In this document: in pieces, positions 1 to 8,350 of the stretch
Position numbering within the stretch: the stretch's first letter is position 1
How the letters are laid out: every line of letters starts with the position of its first letter
From: CAZELM01 sp964512995
Lineage (GTDB): Bacteria; CSSED10-310
Reading direction: 5' to 3'
DNA: 64,000 nucleotides
NCBI GenBank assembly: GCA_964512995.1
Contig: CAZELM010000029.1
Coordinates: 1 to 64,000, forward strand
Program-made: the position numbers and the translations under genes
The notes under the pieces: generated by a model
The model's database searches: none
The model's input: only the letters and a program-made list of their open reading frames with translations
What the model was told of the DNA's origin: nothing

Positions 1-478
1 TTACTACTTTAGTTTAGTTAGGGCTCGGTGTCTCACTCATATTGGCACAGAGGGTATTGGCACAGAGGACAGAGGGTTCGGATAGAAATCGCTCGCTTCT
101 CCAGGAATCGTTGCTCGCGAGCAGTAGGAACGGCCGCTCGCGAGCGCCCGGATTCGGTGGCCTACTCCTGCCGGAATATACAAAGCTTTCTCTGACTAGT
201 GAAAAATGGAAATCACTCGCCCCATAAACACAAAATCTTGGTATAACTCCAAATCCCTAAAGATTTGCTGTCCGCATGATCTCATTCTGTTAAACAAAAC
301 TCTCTTGACTATCTGCTTTCGTTTCCTTATACATAAACTGACTTCAGTTGCACAGCATAAGCGAGAATCATCAAGGATTCGGACGAAAGGAAGAATTCTG
401 GATTTGTATTTTTTGATATTAAGAAAATGATTTGGATTGTGTTGCATAGCCCAAAAATTCCAAAAGGAATAAGATGAA
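1..478. other. Non-coding region upstream of the T3SS operon
   Basis: No convincing gene. The first 180 bases are GC-richer than what follows. They hold a 14-base direct repeat (tattggcacagagg at 40-53 and 55-68) and two copies of the palindrome gctcgcgagc (113-122 and 136-145), flanked by agtagg/cctact, which could fold as nested hairpins. From about 200 the DNA is AT-rich and leads into the first T3SS-linked gene. I saw no clear sigma-70 promoter. Confidence 0.5.
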
Positions 479-1249
479 ATGAACACAAAAGAAATAATTC
501 GACTTTTACTTGACGATAAGTTTTATATTATCTCACAGATCCATCCCGATTGGATTATGGAAAAAATTAAAAAAGAACGACCTCAATTACAAGAGTATAT
601 TCTCTCATGTTTACAGCTAGATAACCCGTTTTTAAACCATTTTTCACCCTTAAACTTTTCGTTGAAAGAACAGAAAAAACCACTTTGCAATCTAATAGTA
701 AAAAGTCTGGCAAATGAATTTCCCAATTTACATACGAGAAACACTTCTAAATTCATATCTTGGACCGAAATACCGTATATGTCTGGTTCTAGGATTGAGC
801 TAATTGCTGAAAACTTGGGCATATTTGATTTTACACAGGTTATCATCTTATTAAATAAAGAAGCTCAAGCAAACTTATTATCTCTAACCTCTGACAGTTA
901 CAGAAAGAAAATAGCACTCCGGATTAATCGAAACTGCCTAGAAGAAGGCTTTGATAGCGAAGAATCACAATCGGTTATATTCCCCCACATGGACGATTTT
1001 AAAAATAGTGAGCGTTTTTTCAAACTGATAGGAATCGATCGTCTGGCATCATTAAAATGGTGTCCCGAATCGAAGGATAGTTATTCCAAAACGCTTTATC
1101 AGGATTATGATAAATGGATTGCTTATAAGATTCCCAGATATCTCGGCGAACGGTATCTTTATCAGTTATCACATAATTCACATTCACAAATGACAGATTT
1201 AATGATTACAAAGGAAATTAACAAAATTATTGCAGAAATTGCATATTAA
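479..1249 (+). CDS. Hypothetical protein, possible SctK-like T3SS component
   Basis: Soluble 256-residue protein with no signal peptide or membrane segment. I do not recognise the family from its sequence. It is the first gene of the T3SS run and lies 25 bases before sctL. In Yersinia-type systems yscK directly precedes yscL, and SctK is a soluble sorting-platform protein of about 210-240 residues, so position and size suggest an SctK equivalent. That is inference from context only. An AAAAGGAA-like ribosome binding site lies upstream of the ATG. Codon use is strongly AT-rich, like the genes that follow. Confidence 0.35.
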   Translation: MNTKEIIRLLLDDKFYIISQIHPDWIMEKIKKERPQLQEYILSCLQLDNPFLNHFSPLNFSLKEQKKPLCNLIVKSLANEFPNLHTRNTSKFISWTEIPYMSGSRIELIAENLGIFDFTQVIILLNKEAQANLLSLTSDSYRKKIALRINRNCLEEGFDSEESQSVIFPHMDDFKNSERFFKLIGIDRLASLKWCPESKDSYSKTLYQDYDKWIAYKIPRYLGERYLYQLSHNSHSQMTDLMITKEINKIIAEIAY

Positions 1250-1274
1250 AACAATTTAATTAGAAAGTCATCTG

Positions 1275-1934
1275 ATGCAAGAACAAAAAATCACAACTGC
1301 AATCCAGGAAAAGGATCTCAATAATCTAAAAACATCAAAGAAACCAATAATTCTACCGAAAGATATGATTATCGCAGGACTCCAAGCAGAATCAATTATA
1401 GCAGAAGCTGAAATCAAGGCTACTCAGATTCTAGAAAATGCTCAAATGCAGTCTAAGAAAATGTTTATCGAAGCTCAAGAATTTGGATATCAAAAAGGAA
1501 TAGAAGAAGTAACCGAGTTGATAATCAAAGCGAACCAATACAATTCAAGAATTCTAAACCAGAACGAAATAAATCTTATCGAACTATCAGTTGACATAGC
1601 TGAAAAGATAATAAGAAAGCAATTAGATTTATACCCAGAAACAATTGTTCATATTGTTAAGGATTGTTTACGGAAATTTTTTGATCAAACGAGAATAGAC
1701 ATAAAACTAAACAAAGATAATATAGTCTATTTTAATTCAAAAATCGATGAACTGAAAGAATTACTATCTTTTCCAGAGGAGTTAAAAATTGTTGTTGATG
1801 AAGATGTTCATCCAGATAGTTGTTTGGTTGTTACACCAATTGGGAAAATTGAAATGAATGTACACGCTCAACTCAATATATTAAAAAACATTTTGTACAA
1901 ATCATTTAATAATGAATTAGGGAGAAGAGAATGA
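1275..1934 (+). CDS. sctL: T3SS ATPase regulator SctL (YscL/HrpE/FliH family)
   Basis: Stator-like protein of the cytoplasmic sorting platform that links the ATPase SctN to SctQ. The 219-residue protein shows the family layout. There is a short variable N-terminus, then an Ala/Glu/Lys-rich coiled coil (roughly residues 35-85, rich in AEA/ENA patterns) as in V-ATPase E subunits. A globular C-terminal half follows, with ELSVDIAEKIIRKQL and a late VTPIGKIEMNV segment typical of FliH/YscL. No membrane segment. The next gene overlaps by four bases (ATGA), indicating translational coupling. The assignment agrees with the sctN homologue 2.4 kb downstream. Confidence 0.75.
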   Translation: MQEQKITTAIQEKDLNNLKTSKKPIILPKDMIIAGLQAESIIAEAEIKATQILENAQMQSKKMFIEAQEFGYQKGIEEVTELIIKANQYNSRILNQNEINLIELSVDIAEKIIRKQLDLYPETIVHIVKDCLRKFFDQTRIDIKLNKDNIVYFNSKIDELKELLSFPEELKIVVDEDVHPDSCLVVTPIGKIEMNVHAQLNILKNILYKSFNNELGRRE

Positions 1935-2176
1935 AAGAAAAAAGCTTGAAATTTCCACACATCGAACAGCTGATAATGACAAATGAGCTAATAGAATTTC
2001 GAGATAGATTGATACGGGTATTAAATTTTTTGGAGGAACTCGTTGAGAATAATAAAACAAACCATAAAGAAAAACTGAAAGTTATTTCAGAAGGTTATCA
2101 GATCACTCTACAATTGATTAATCAGCTAATAAATTGTTCTGATCAATCGAAACTCGAAAAAAAATCTATCTCCTAA
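1931..2176 (+). CDS. Small helical protein, candidate needle co-chaperone (SctE-like)
   Basis: 81-residue, charged, predicted all-helical protein overlapping sctL by ATGA and preceded by GGAGAAGAGA. No recognisable motif. In Yersinia and Pseudomonas a small helical-hairpin protein (YscE/PscE, about 66 residues) lies just before the needle gene and, with the TPR protein YscG/PscG, holds the needle subunit soluble. Here the next genes are a needle-like candidate and a TPR protein, so the E-F-G order is reproduced. The call rests on size, helicity and order, not on sequence similarity I can verify. Confidence 0.4.
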   Translation: MKEKSLKFPHIEQLIMTNELIEFRDRLIRVLNFLEELVENNKTNHKEKLKVISEGYQITLQLINQLINCSDQSKLEKKSIS

Positions 2177-2186
2177 GAGGTGAATA

Positions 2187-2528
2187 ATGAAAATAAAACA
2201 AAGTGATTGCACGAATGGTAATCTAAATGGAATCCATCAAGAAAACAATTTGCACCGTAATTCTTTTCTCAATGAATTTGGCAAAATCATGAAGATTGCT
2301 GGAAAAAGCGCTCTGCAATTCATACCAGGAGGACAAATCATTACAACAGCATTGGAAACCTTTGGAAATTCATCAAATTCAGAGCCCATTGGAAATGGAA
2401 TGTTCCCATATGATATGCTTGGGATTCAACAACAGTTACTGCAGGAATCTCAACAATATACTCTTATTTCGAATATCATAAAAATAAGGCATGATGCTGT
2501 AATGAATGCAATAAGAAATATCAGATAA
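2187..2528 (+). CDS. Candidate T3SS needle subunit (SctF-like)
   Basis: 113-residue small protein behind a good AGAGG ribosome binding site. The C-terminal 30 residues (YTLISNIIKIRHDAVMNAI) form an amphipathic helix spaced like the polymerising C-terminal helix of needle and rod proteins (YscF ends with a comparable INSTIVRSMKDLMQGI stretch). The middle is Gly/Ala-rich with FIPGGQ. It sits between the SctE-like gene and the TPR chaperone, the place of yscF in yscEFG. It is longer than typical needles (about 80 residues). A secreted rod or translocator-like role remains possible. Confidence 0.45.
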   Translation: MKIKQSDCTNGNLNGIHQENNLHRNSFLNEFGKIMKIAGKSALQFIPGGQIITTALETFGNSSNSEPIGNGMFPYDMLGIQQQLLQESQQYTLISNIIKIRHDAVMNAIRNIR

Positions 2529-2543
2529 ATAGGAGGCAAAAAG

Positions 2544-2981
2544 GTGAGTAGCTATCTAATAAATAAAAAACTTCTGAACAAACACGATAAACAAGTGATG
2601 TTAGAAATCGGATTTTTATTGGGTGAATTGAATTACTGGGATCAATCTGAAAAAATATTCCGAGCGCTATTAGCGATTGACTCTGGCCTTATTCCTGCAC
2701 TACTTGGTCTTGGAAATTTGATGCTCATTCAAAAGAAATATTATGATGCAGAGCTTATTTACCGAGAAATACTAAATAGAAATCCAAATGAACATTTAGC
2801 GAAAGCATATTTAGGAGAACTCCTTCTACTGACAGGCCAGACATTAGAAGCACGAGACCTGCTATTAAATCTCGTGAAAATAGATTCACAGAGTACTCAA
2901 GGACAAATGGCTCAAGCATTGCTTCTTCTACACAAAATCACCAATAAATCCACATCCCTCGACAACGGAAAAAATCAATAG
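2544..2981 (+). CDS. sctG: TPR chaperone of the T3SS (SctG/YscG-like)
   Basis: 145-residue protein made of TPR helices (residues about 20-125; for example ALLGLGNLMLIQKKYYDAE and AKAYLGELLLLTGQTLEA). Small TPR proteins in injectisome operons are class II/III chaperones: YscG binds the needle subunit, LcrH/SycD bind translocators. Its position directly after the needle candidate favours the YscG role. It starts with GTG behind AGGAGG at good spacing. A 147-base gap separates it from sctI. No membrane or signal segment is present. Confidence 0.6.
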   Translation: MSSYLINKKLLNKHDKQVMLEIGFLLGELNYWDQSEKIFRALLAIDSGLIPALLGLGNLMLIQKKYYDAELIYREILNRNPNEHLAKAYLGELLLLTGQTLEARDLLLNLVKIDSQSTQGQMAQALLLLHKITNKSTSLDNGKNQ

Positions 2982-3128
2982 ACTAGACCAGCAAAATTTA
3001 CAAAAAAAACAATATATGATCTTTGAATGTTAATTGTTAATTTTGTTTTCAATTATTATTAAAATCCTGATTCAGACATCTAAATACTTCATCACTTCGT
3101 CCAGTTAGAAGCAAAGGAGATCGATCTT

Positions 3129-3545
3129 ATGCCACAAATAAATCAGATTTCTAATACAAATCAACCAGGAAAAAATTTATATTCTATAAATACCAATCAA
3201 AAATTTCAAAGGAATTTAAATGAAATCCTGGAAGATCGAAATAAATCAAAAGTGAAATCAAACAATTTTCCCTCAAATGAAAATCTTCAAGTAACAGAAG
3301 GTTGCCACAGCAACTTGCAAAATTCCAATCTACATCTTGAGAATTTACTCGATCATTTGAAGACTCTTCATTCCAAAATTGAGTTTTTGACTAATAAAGG
3401 AAAAAACAATAGAAATATTAAGACTACAGAAATAATATCACTCCAAAATACTCTTTTAAACTATACCCAAGAAATCCAAATTCTATCAAAAGTAATGGAG
3501 CAACTTGTAAATGGAATAAAAACTCTAATTCAGATGCAGGTGTAA
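3129..3545 (+). CDS. sctI: T3SS inner rod protein SctI (YscI/HrpB2-like)
   Basis: 138-residue protein with a polar, Asn-rich and probably disordered N-terminal half and a helical C-terminus ending EIQILSKVMEQLVNGIKTLI. This fits the pattern at the C-terminus of SctI rod proteins, where a helix containing (L/V)SKV(V/M)E...G(I/V)KTL(L/I) ends the protein. The lipoprotein sctJ starts three bases after its stop, and sctI-sctJ adjacency is standard in injectisomes. AAAGGAG lies ten bases before the ATG. Infers the inner rod/adaptor that joins the export gate to the needle. Confidence 0.6.
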   Translation: MPQINQISNTNQPGKNLYSINTNQKFQRNLNEILEDRNKSKVKSNNFPSNENLQVTEGCHSNLQNSNLHLENLLDHLKTLHSKIEFLTNKGKNNRNIKTTEIISLQNTLLNYTQEIQILSKVMEQLVNGIKTLIQMQV

Positions 3546-3548
3546 TAT

Positions 3549-4325
3549 ATGAAAAAAAAAGTGTTCACATCATATATACTGGTAATGATTCTAACTGGAT
3601 GTCATGTCGAACTTTTCCATGATTTGAACGAGAAACAAGCAAATGAAATCCTCATGGTTCTTCGGAAAAGTCATATAGATGCAAAGAAGATAAGAGCGAA
3701 GGAGATCAAAAATATTTCATGGGTAATAACAGTGCCAGAGGATGCAATCGAAACTGCTCTTCATATCTCTATACAAAATGATATGCCTCGGCAAAGCCCT
3801 TTGGGATTTAATGAGCTGTATTCAAATAGTACATTGGTACCAACAAATACAGAAGAAAAAGCTAAATATATTAGTGCATTGTGTGGAGAGCTATCGAAAA
3901 CTCTTGAAGCTATTGATGGAGTATTAGCTGCACGAATTCATATCGCTCTGCCTGACAAAGATTTTTCCTTAATCGAACGATCTGCTTCTCAAGCAAGCGT
4001 AGCAGCTTTAATCAAAATCAATCCCAAAGTTACCAATATCCCGGATGATAACGAGATCAAATTGTTGCTCTCAAAAAGCATTGACTGTGTATCTCTTGAT
4101 CACATCGCAATAATTAAAACAATCACAGACACAGAATCTATCAAAGTTCCGGAAAAAATAGCATTGCCCGAAGAAAATTATATAAAAAAATTGAAGCTAC
4201 TTTCGTCCGCATCATTAGGTATAACGTCATTATTAGCATTTCTTTTGCTTAAAATAAGCCGGAAATTATCTCTGGAAAATAAATCAATATCATCAAGAAA
4301 GGAATCCTCGTTATGCCCTCCTTGA
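3549..4325 (+). CDS. sctJ: T3SS inner-membrane ring lipoprotein SctJ (YscJ/PrgK/FliF-like)
   Basis: Forms the inner ring of the injectisome basal body. The 258-residue protein has a short signal with lipobox LTGC (Cys about residue 18) and the first ring-building motif region (LNEKQANEILMVLRKSHIDA, then WVITVPEDAIETAL). A second domain follows (ISALCGELSKTLEAIDGVLAARIHIALP, the classic YscJ signature). Near the C-terminus, SLGITSLLAFLLLKI is a transmembrane helix with a basic tail. The lipobox and single C-terminal helix separate it from flagellar FliF, so this is a non-flagellar system. The sctN start overlaps its last 13 bases. Confidence 0.88.
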   Translation: MKKKVFTSYILVMILTGCHVELFHDLNEKQANEILMVLRKSHIDAKKIRAKEIKNISWVITVPEDAIETALHISIQNDMPRQSPLGFNELYSNSTLVPTNTEEKAKYISALCGELSKTLEAIDGVLAARIHIALPDKDFSLIERSASQASVAALIKINPKVTNIPDDNEIKLLLSKSIDCVSLDHIAIIKTITDTESIKVPEKIALPEENYIKKLKLLSSASLGITSLLAFLLLKISRKLSLENKSISSRKESSLCPP

Positions 4326-5653
4326 TGTTTAACAGCATCAAAAGTGAAATAGATCTATGGAATCCGTATACTATCAAAGGTAAAATTACAGAAGTATTGG
4401 GAATAATAGCTAAAGGGATAATTCCTGGAGTTCATATCGGTGACAGATGTGAAATTGTCAAATCTAATGGAGAAAAATTGCCGGCGGAAGTAGTTGGATT
4501 TAAAAACAATAAAGTTATCATTATGCCATTTGGAAATTTTAATGGAGTTGGTCCTGACTCTGATATTATCTCTACCGGGAAATGTTTCCATGTAAACTGC
4601 GGTGATTATTTAAGAGGGTCAATTTTAAATGGTTTGGGACTGCCAATTACATTAAGCAGGAAGATACATCAGGATTTTCCGCTGCAGAAAAAATACATCG
4701 ATGCAAATCCACCATCTCCATTATCAAGGAAACCCGTATGTATTCCTCTCTCTCTCGGGATTCGAGCATTAGATGGATTGTGTCCAATAGGAACCGGGCA
4801 AAGAATTGGCATATTTGCAGCCGCAGGAACGGGAAAAAGTACACTTCTTGGAGTAATCGCACGAAATGCAAATGTCGATATCAACATTGTCGCTCTTATA
4901 GGTGAAAGAGGCAGAGAAGTTAATGATTTTATAAACGAAAATGTTGGTGAACAAGCCATGGAAAAATCAATAGTTGTTGTCGCAACATCAGATGAACCAG
5001 CTTTAGTACGATTAAAGGCGGCGTTTGTAGCGACAGCGATTGCAGAATACTTCAGAGACCAGAACCTAAATGTGTTACTGATGATGGACTCTATCACGAG
5101 ATTCGCAAGAGCACAGAGAGAAATTGGACTCGCAATAGGTGAACCTCCCACACGAGGTGGTTATACGCCATCTGTTTTCTCGATTCTACCTAAACTCCTG
5201 GAGCGGACCGGTAACTCCGAAAAAGGTTCGATTACTGCCATCTACACTGTCCTCGTGGCTGGTGATGATATCACAGAGCCTATAGCTGATGAAGTCATTT
5301 CAATACTTGATGGACATATACTGCTATCACGGCAACTTGCATCACAAGGGCATTATCCAGCCATAGATATACTCAGTTCCAAGAGCCGCTTGTCAAAAAA
5401 TTTGATTTCTCCGGAACATCATGCAGCTATCAGCCTATTTTTGGAATTGTATTCAATATATCAACAAAATATCGATTCAATCAATTATAATTTTTATCAG
5501 ATTGGTCAGAATAAAACGTTAGACATCGCCATTGCTAATATCGAAGCTATGAAAAATTATTTATTACAAACAGATTATTGCAATCAAACCTTCGAAAAAT
5601 CCAAACATCAGTTATTATCTTTAGTTAATTCTATACATAAAAATGGATACTAA
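4313..5653 (+). CDS. sctN: T3SS ATPase SctN (YscN/InvC/FliI family)
   Basis: Hexameric export ATPase that unfolds and detaches effectors from chaperones at the cytoplasmic face. The 446-residue length is typical. Walker A is AAAGTGKST (about residues 168-176). It also has the family GERGREVNDF motif, Walker B LLMMDSITRFARAQREIG, and GEPPTRGGYTPSVF, which is nearly invariant in SctN/FliI. The start ATG lies inside the end of sctJ, eight bases after AAGGAA. The 3' end overlaps sctO by 11 bases, so translation of J-N-O is likely coupled. Confidence 0.95.
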   Translation: MPSLMFNSIKSEIDLWNPYTIKGKITEVLGIIAKGIIPGVHIGDRCEIVKSNGEKLPAEVVGFKNNKVIIMPFGNFNGVGPDSDIISTGKCFHVNCGDYLRGSILNGLGLPITLSRKIHQDFPLQKKYIDANPPSPLSRKPVCIPLSLGIRALDGLCPIGTGQRIGIFAAAGTGKSTLLGVIARNANVDINIVALIGERGREVNDFINENVGEQAMEKSIVVVATSDEPALVRLKAAFVATAIAEYFRDQNLNVLLMMDSITRFARAQREIGLAIGEPPTRGGYTPSVFSILPKLLERTGNSEKGSITAIYTVLVAGDDITEPIADEVISILDGHILLSRQLASQGHYPAIDILSSKSRLSKNLISPEHHAAISLFLELYSIYQQNIDSINYNFYQIGQNKTLDIAIANIEAMKNYLLQTDYCNQTFEKSKHQLLSLVNSIHKNGY

Positions 5654-6152
5654 TATTTCGAATATAAAAATCTCAATGATCATTCGATATCTTGAAGGCA
5701 GTTTATTAGAACTAGAAAATAAGATTATTACTAATTCACAGTTACTACATTGCATTGAAGACGAAATGAAAAGGATTCAAAATCAAATCAATCATTTCAA
5801 AAATAATCGCGATTATATCGTTAGCACGGATCATAAAAATATGTATTTTAATGCCGCTGGCACAGCTTTTATGAATACCTTATTTCTCAAAAGCTTGGGG
5901 ATACAGAGTAAGATATTCCATCTTACTGCCCTGCTTTCAGCAAAAATTGATGAAAAATTTGCCATAGAACAATTACTTAATGATTTTAGAATTAAAACAG
6001 TGAAAGTCAATCAAAAAAAGCTAATATTATCCCGATTGCTACAACATTATGAGAGAAACTTCCGAAATGATCAGATAAAGGCAGAGGAAATAACCGCTGA
6101 AGAGTTTACTAGCAAACGTTCAACGAAGCAAAGCCTAAAAAGGATATACTGA
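5643..6152 (+). CDS. sctO: T3SS stalk protein SctO (YscO/FliJ-like)
   Basis: 169-residue highly charged protein predicted to be one long antiparallel coiled coil (heptad-like runs at residues about 15-60 and 80-150), with no membrane segment. SctO/FliJ proteins insert into the SctN hexamer like the gamma stalk of F-ATPases and recycle chaperones. They diverge fast, so the call depends mainly on coiled-coil character, length and its place immediately after sctN, where yscO and fliJ lie. It overlaps sctN by 11 bases. Confidence 0.65.
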   Translation: MDTNISNIKISMIIRYLEGSLLELENKIITNSQLLHCIEDEMKRIQNQINHFKNNRDYIVSTDHKNMYFNAAGTAFMNTLFLKSLGIQSKIFHLTALLSAKIDEKFAIEQLLNDFRIKTVKVNQKKLILSRLLQHYERNFRNDQIKAEEITAEEFTSKRSTKQSLKRIY

Positions 6153-6196
6153 ATCCTGGATACATATCAAATGCTTATGGTTGTGAGGTGTCAAAT

Positions 6197-6721
6197 ATGA
6201 TTGCTAAGGATATAAATGGAATCATTTCTGACCAATACAATGCGAATGGAAAGAAAAAAAGGGAACCCAGTTGCCGGAGAGTCCTCCAGTTCGAAGAATT
6301 ATTGCTGCGTGAAAACGCAACATCTCCAAAGGATCTTAGAAAGAAAAAAGAGCCCACTTCGAGAATTCCTCAACTGGCTGGCCATTCAGTACTTAATCCT
6401 CGAGATTTCTTCGTGCATGATAATTCACAATCTGCTGCAAAATTTATCAGCCAATTAATTCAGATTTTAGATTATTCTATTGGAAAAATAGATGCTTCAA
6501 ATTTCAATGATTTGAAATTAATACTAATGCATCCCTTCTTAGGGAAGTTCCAGCTCAGTATCAACTGTTGCAATCACAGATTTAATATCCGGTTTCATGT
6601 ATCTGATTTTCAAACACATAAAATTATTTACAGTAATCTTGAATCTTTGAAAATGAGGCTTGAAAAAAAAAATATAGGAGTAAGAGACTTGGACTGCAAA
6701 TTTTTGAGATATGACAAATAA
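6197..6721 (+). CDS. sctP: Needle-length control / specificity switch protein SctP (FliK-like C domain)
   Basis: About 174 residues. The N-terminal half is basic and low in complexity. The C-terminal part (residues about 95-165) reads as a T3S4/FliK_C-type domain: LILMHPFLGKFQLSINCC, then FNIRFHVSDFQTHKIIYSNLESLKMRLEKK. SctP/FliK proteins measure needle or hook length and trigger the substrate switch at SctU. A GTG at 6188 is an alternative start, but the GAGG at 6184 suits the ATG at 6197 better. It is shorter than YscP, suggesting a small ruler. The gene order N-O-P-Q supports the call. Confidence 0.6.
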   Translation: MIAKDINGIISDQYNANGKKKREPSCRRVLQFEELLLRENATSPKDLRKKKEPTSRIPQLAGHSVLNPRDFFVHDNSQSAAKFISQLIQILDYSIGKIDASNFNDLKLILMHPFLGKFQLSINCCNHRFNIRFHVSDFQTHKIIYSNLESLKMRLEKKNIGVRDLDCKFLRYDK

Positions 6722-6748
6722 CATAAAATAAATGAAAGTGACAGATCA

Positions 6749-8350
6749 ATGATTTTTTACAATATATTAGATACATTTTACAGATATGATATAAAACATT
6801 TCAAGAAAATTGAATTTCAAGCATACCAATTATTACGATTGAACATTGATAAGATAAATGCTTTTAATTCAAAGTATTTAATAGCAAAATTTTATGATTT
6901 CATGAAAAAACAGCATTTTTTTTATTGTCCTTCCATTAAATGCCAAATCAACCATAGTTCATATCAGGAAAGCATCGACACAATTTCACTCGCTCATTTC
7001 AAAAATTTTCTAATAATTGGTCGATCGAGAGATTCTGATCTCCGATTGACAAGCTCCAAGGTAAGTAATCATCATGCTAAAATTCATGTGGATGAATATC
7101 TTGAAATGTATATTGAGGATCTCGGGAGTGCCAATGGAAGCTTTCTCAATGGAACACGAATAGTCCCAGATAGCATAATCCGCATTACTCATAAAGACAA
7201 TATCAGAATTGGTGACTATTCCATCTTTTTTAAAATCGATTTTACAGCAACAAATCCACGAGATATACTAACTGAGAATATCGAGATTTCTTATTGTGAA
7301 AATGATATTTTCCCTTCTTCAGGGTATAACTACTTTTTTAATATTGAATTATCAATTATATCCCTCAATGCAATATTCGAAATCGAGTACAATTTCATTA
7401 ACTATATCATCAATAGAATGATTGGAATTCGAGGATACTCTGAATTGATACCCGAAGTCCCTGGCAAGTTAGAGACGAACATTGTAGCTTGGTTAGTCCA
7501 TCGATTGATTGCGGAGCTTAATAAAGATCCCTCATTTAAGGGTTGGGGACCAATTAGTCTAACTCAAACGATGAATCCATTGGTGCAATCAAACGACACA
7601 TCGTGTTATCGCCTCAAAAAGTATTTTCGCATTAAATACCCTCTCAATTTTGATGGACTCAATACTATTATTTATGTTTGGATTCCATCATATGCATCAA
7701 TAAATATTGTCGAGAAGCTTGGATCACTTCCACAGTGCATACTGCCGATTAATAAAACCATTATAAACAATCAGTTATTCGAAAATACTGAGATTGATGT
7801 TATCTTCCGATTGACAAGTATATTTGTGAACTATGCTATTATCGAAAAATTGGAGAAATCTTATATAATCCTTCCTAAAAACAAACTCTGGGATTTAGAT
7901 TGTAATAACTATTTATCAGGACAAATCCATATGGCGATAAATCCAGACAAATTTTGGGGAGGCGTATTCTGCACATGCCGTTCTATGGGAAACACGTATA
8001 ATATAATAGTCCAAAAAATCGAAAAAGGAGATTGGGAACTTATGAAAGAATACAATTACACACACAACTCACAAGACGTTTCAAATGAAAGTACTTGTCC
8101 AATTGATAATCCAAACCAGCAGATTTTATCGGCGATAGAATTACAGATAATCATTGAATTAGGAAGAATACGGATACCCCTCAAACAAATTCTCACACTG
8201 AAAGAAGGAGATATCTTTGCGCTGAATAAGAGAATAGATGATTCGCTCGATCTTTACATCGGTAACCATAAGTTAGGCTCCGGAAAATTAGTTAGGATTG
8301 AGGATTCAATTGGAATCGAAGTGTTAAGCATATGTGAGAAAAAAAAATGA
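6749..8350 (+). CDS. sctQ: FHA-domain SctQ: C-ring/sorting-platform protein with N-terminal FHA domain
   Basis: 533 residues, longer than usual SctQ (about 300-350). Residues about 85-160 are a clear FHA domain: GRSRDSDLRL (G91-R92), SNHHAKI (S106, H109) and DLGSANGSFLNGTRI (N129-G130, N134-G135), keeping the residues that bind phosphothreonine. The last 80 residues (for example IIIELGRIRIPLKQILTLKEGD) are a SpoA domain as in SctQ/FliN/FliM, which forms the cytoplasmic pods/C-ring. The middle should contain the first SpoA-like domain but is divergent. FHA folds occur in SctD, not normally in SctQ. The next gene overlaps by ATGA. Confidence 0.8.
   Translation: MIFYNILDTFYRYDIKHFKKIEFQAYQLLRLNIDKINAFNSKYLIAKFYDFMKKQHFFYCPSIKCQINHSSYQESIDTISLAHFKNFLIIGRSRDSDLRLTSSKVSNHHAKIHVDEYLEMYIEDLGSANGSFLNGTRIVPDSIIRITHKDNIRIGDYSIFFKIDFTATNPRDILTENIEISYCENDIFPSSGYNYFFNIELSIISLNAIFEIEYNFINYIINRMIGIRGYSELIPEVPGKLETNIVAWLVHRLIAELNKDPSFKGWGPISLTQTMNPLVQSNDTSCYRLKKYFRIKYPLNFDGLNTIIYVWIPSYASINIVEKLGSLPQCILPINKTIINNQLFENTEIDVIFRLTSIFVNYAIIEKLEKSYIILPKNKLWDLDCNNYLSGQIHMAINPDKFWGGVFCTCRSMGNTYNIIVQKIEKGDWELMKEYNYTHNSQDVSNESTCPIDNPNQQILSAIELQIIIELGRIRIPLKQILTLKEGDIFALNKRIDDSLDLYIGNHKLGSGKLVRIEDSIGIEVLSICEKKK

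Noticed and set aside
40..72. Possible sigma-54 promoter (TGGCAC repeats)
   Set aside because: The two TGGCAC copies are not followed by a GC element at the required -12 spacing.
206..430. 74-codon open frame upstream of the T3SS operon
   Set aside because: No ribosome binding site, no recognisable sequence and overlapping an equally long opposite frame; AT-rich chance frame.
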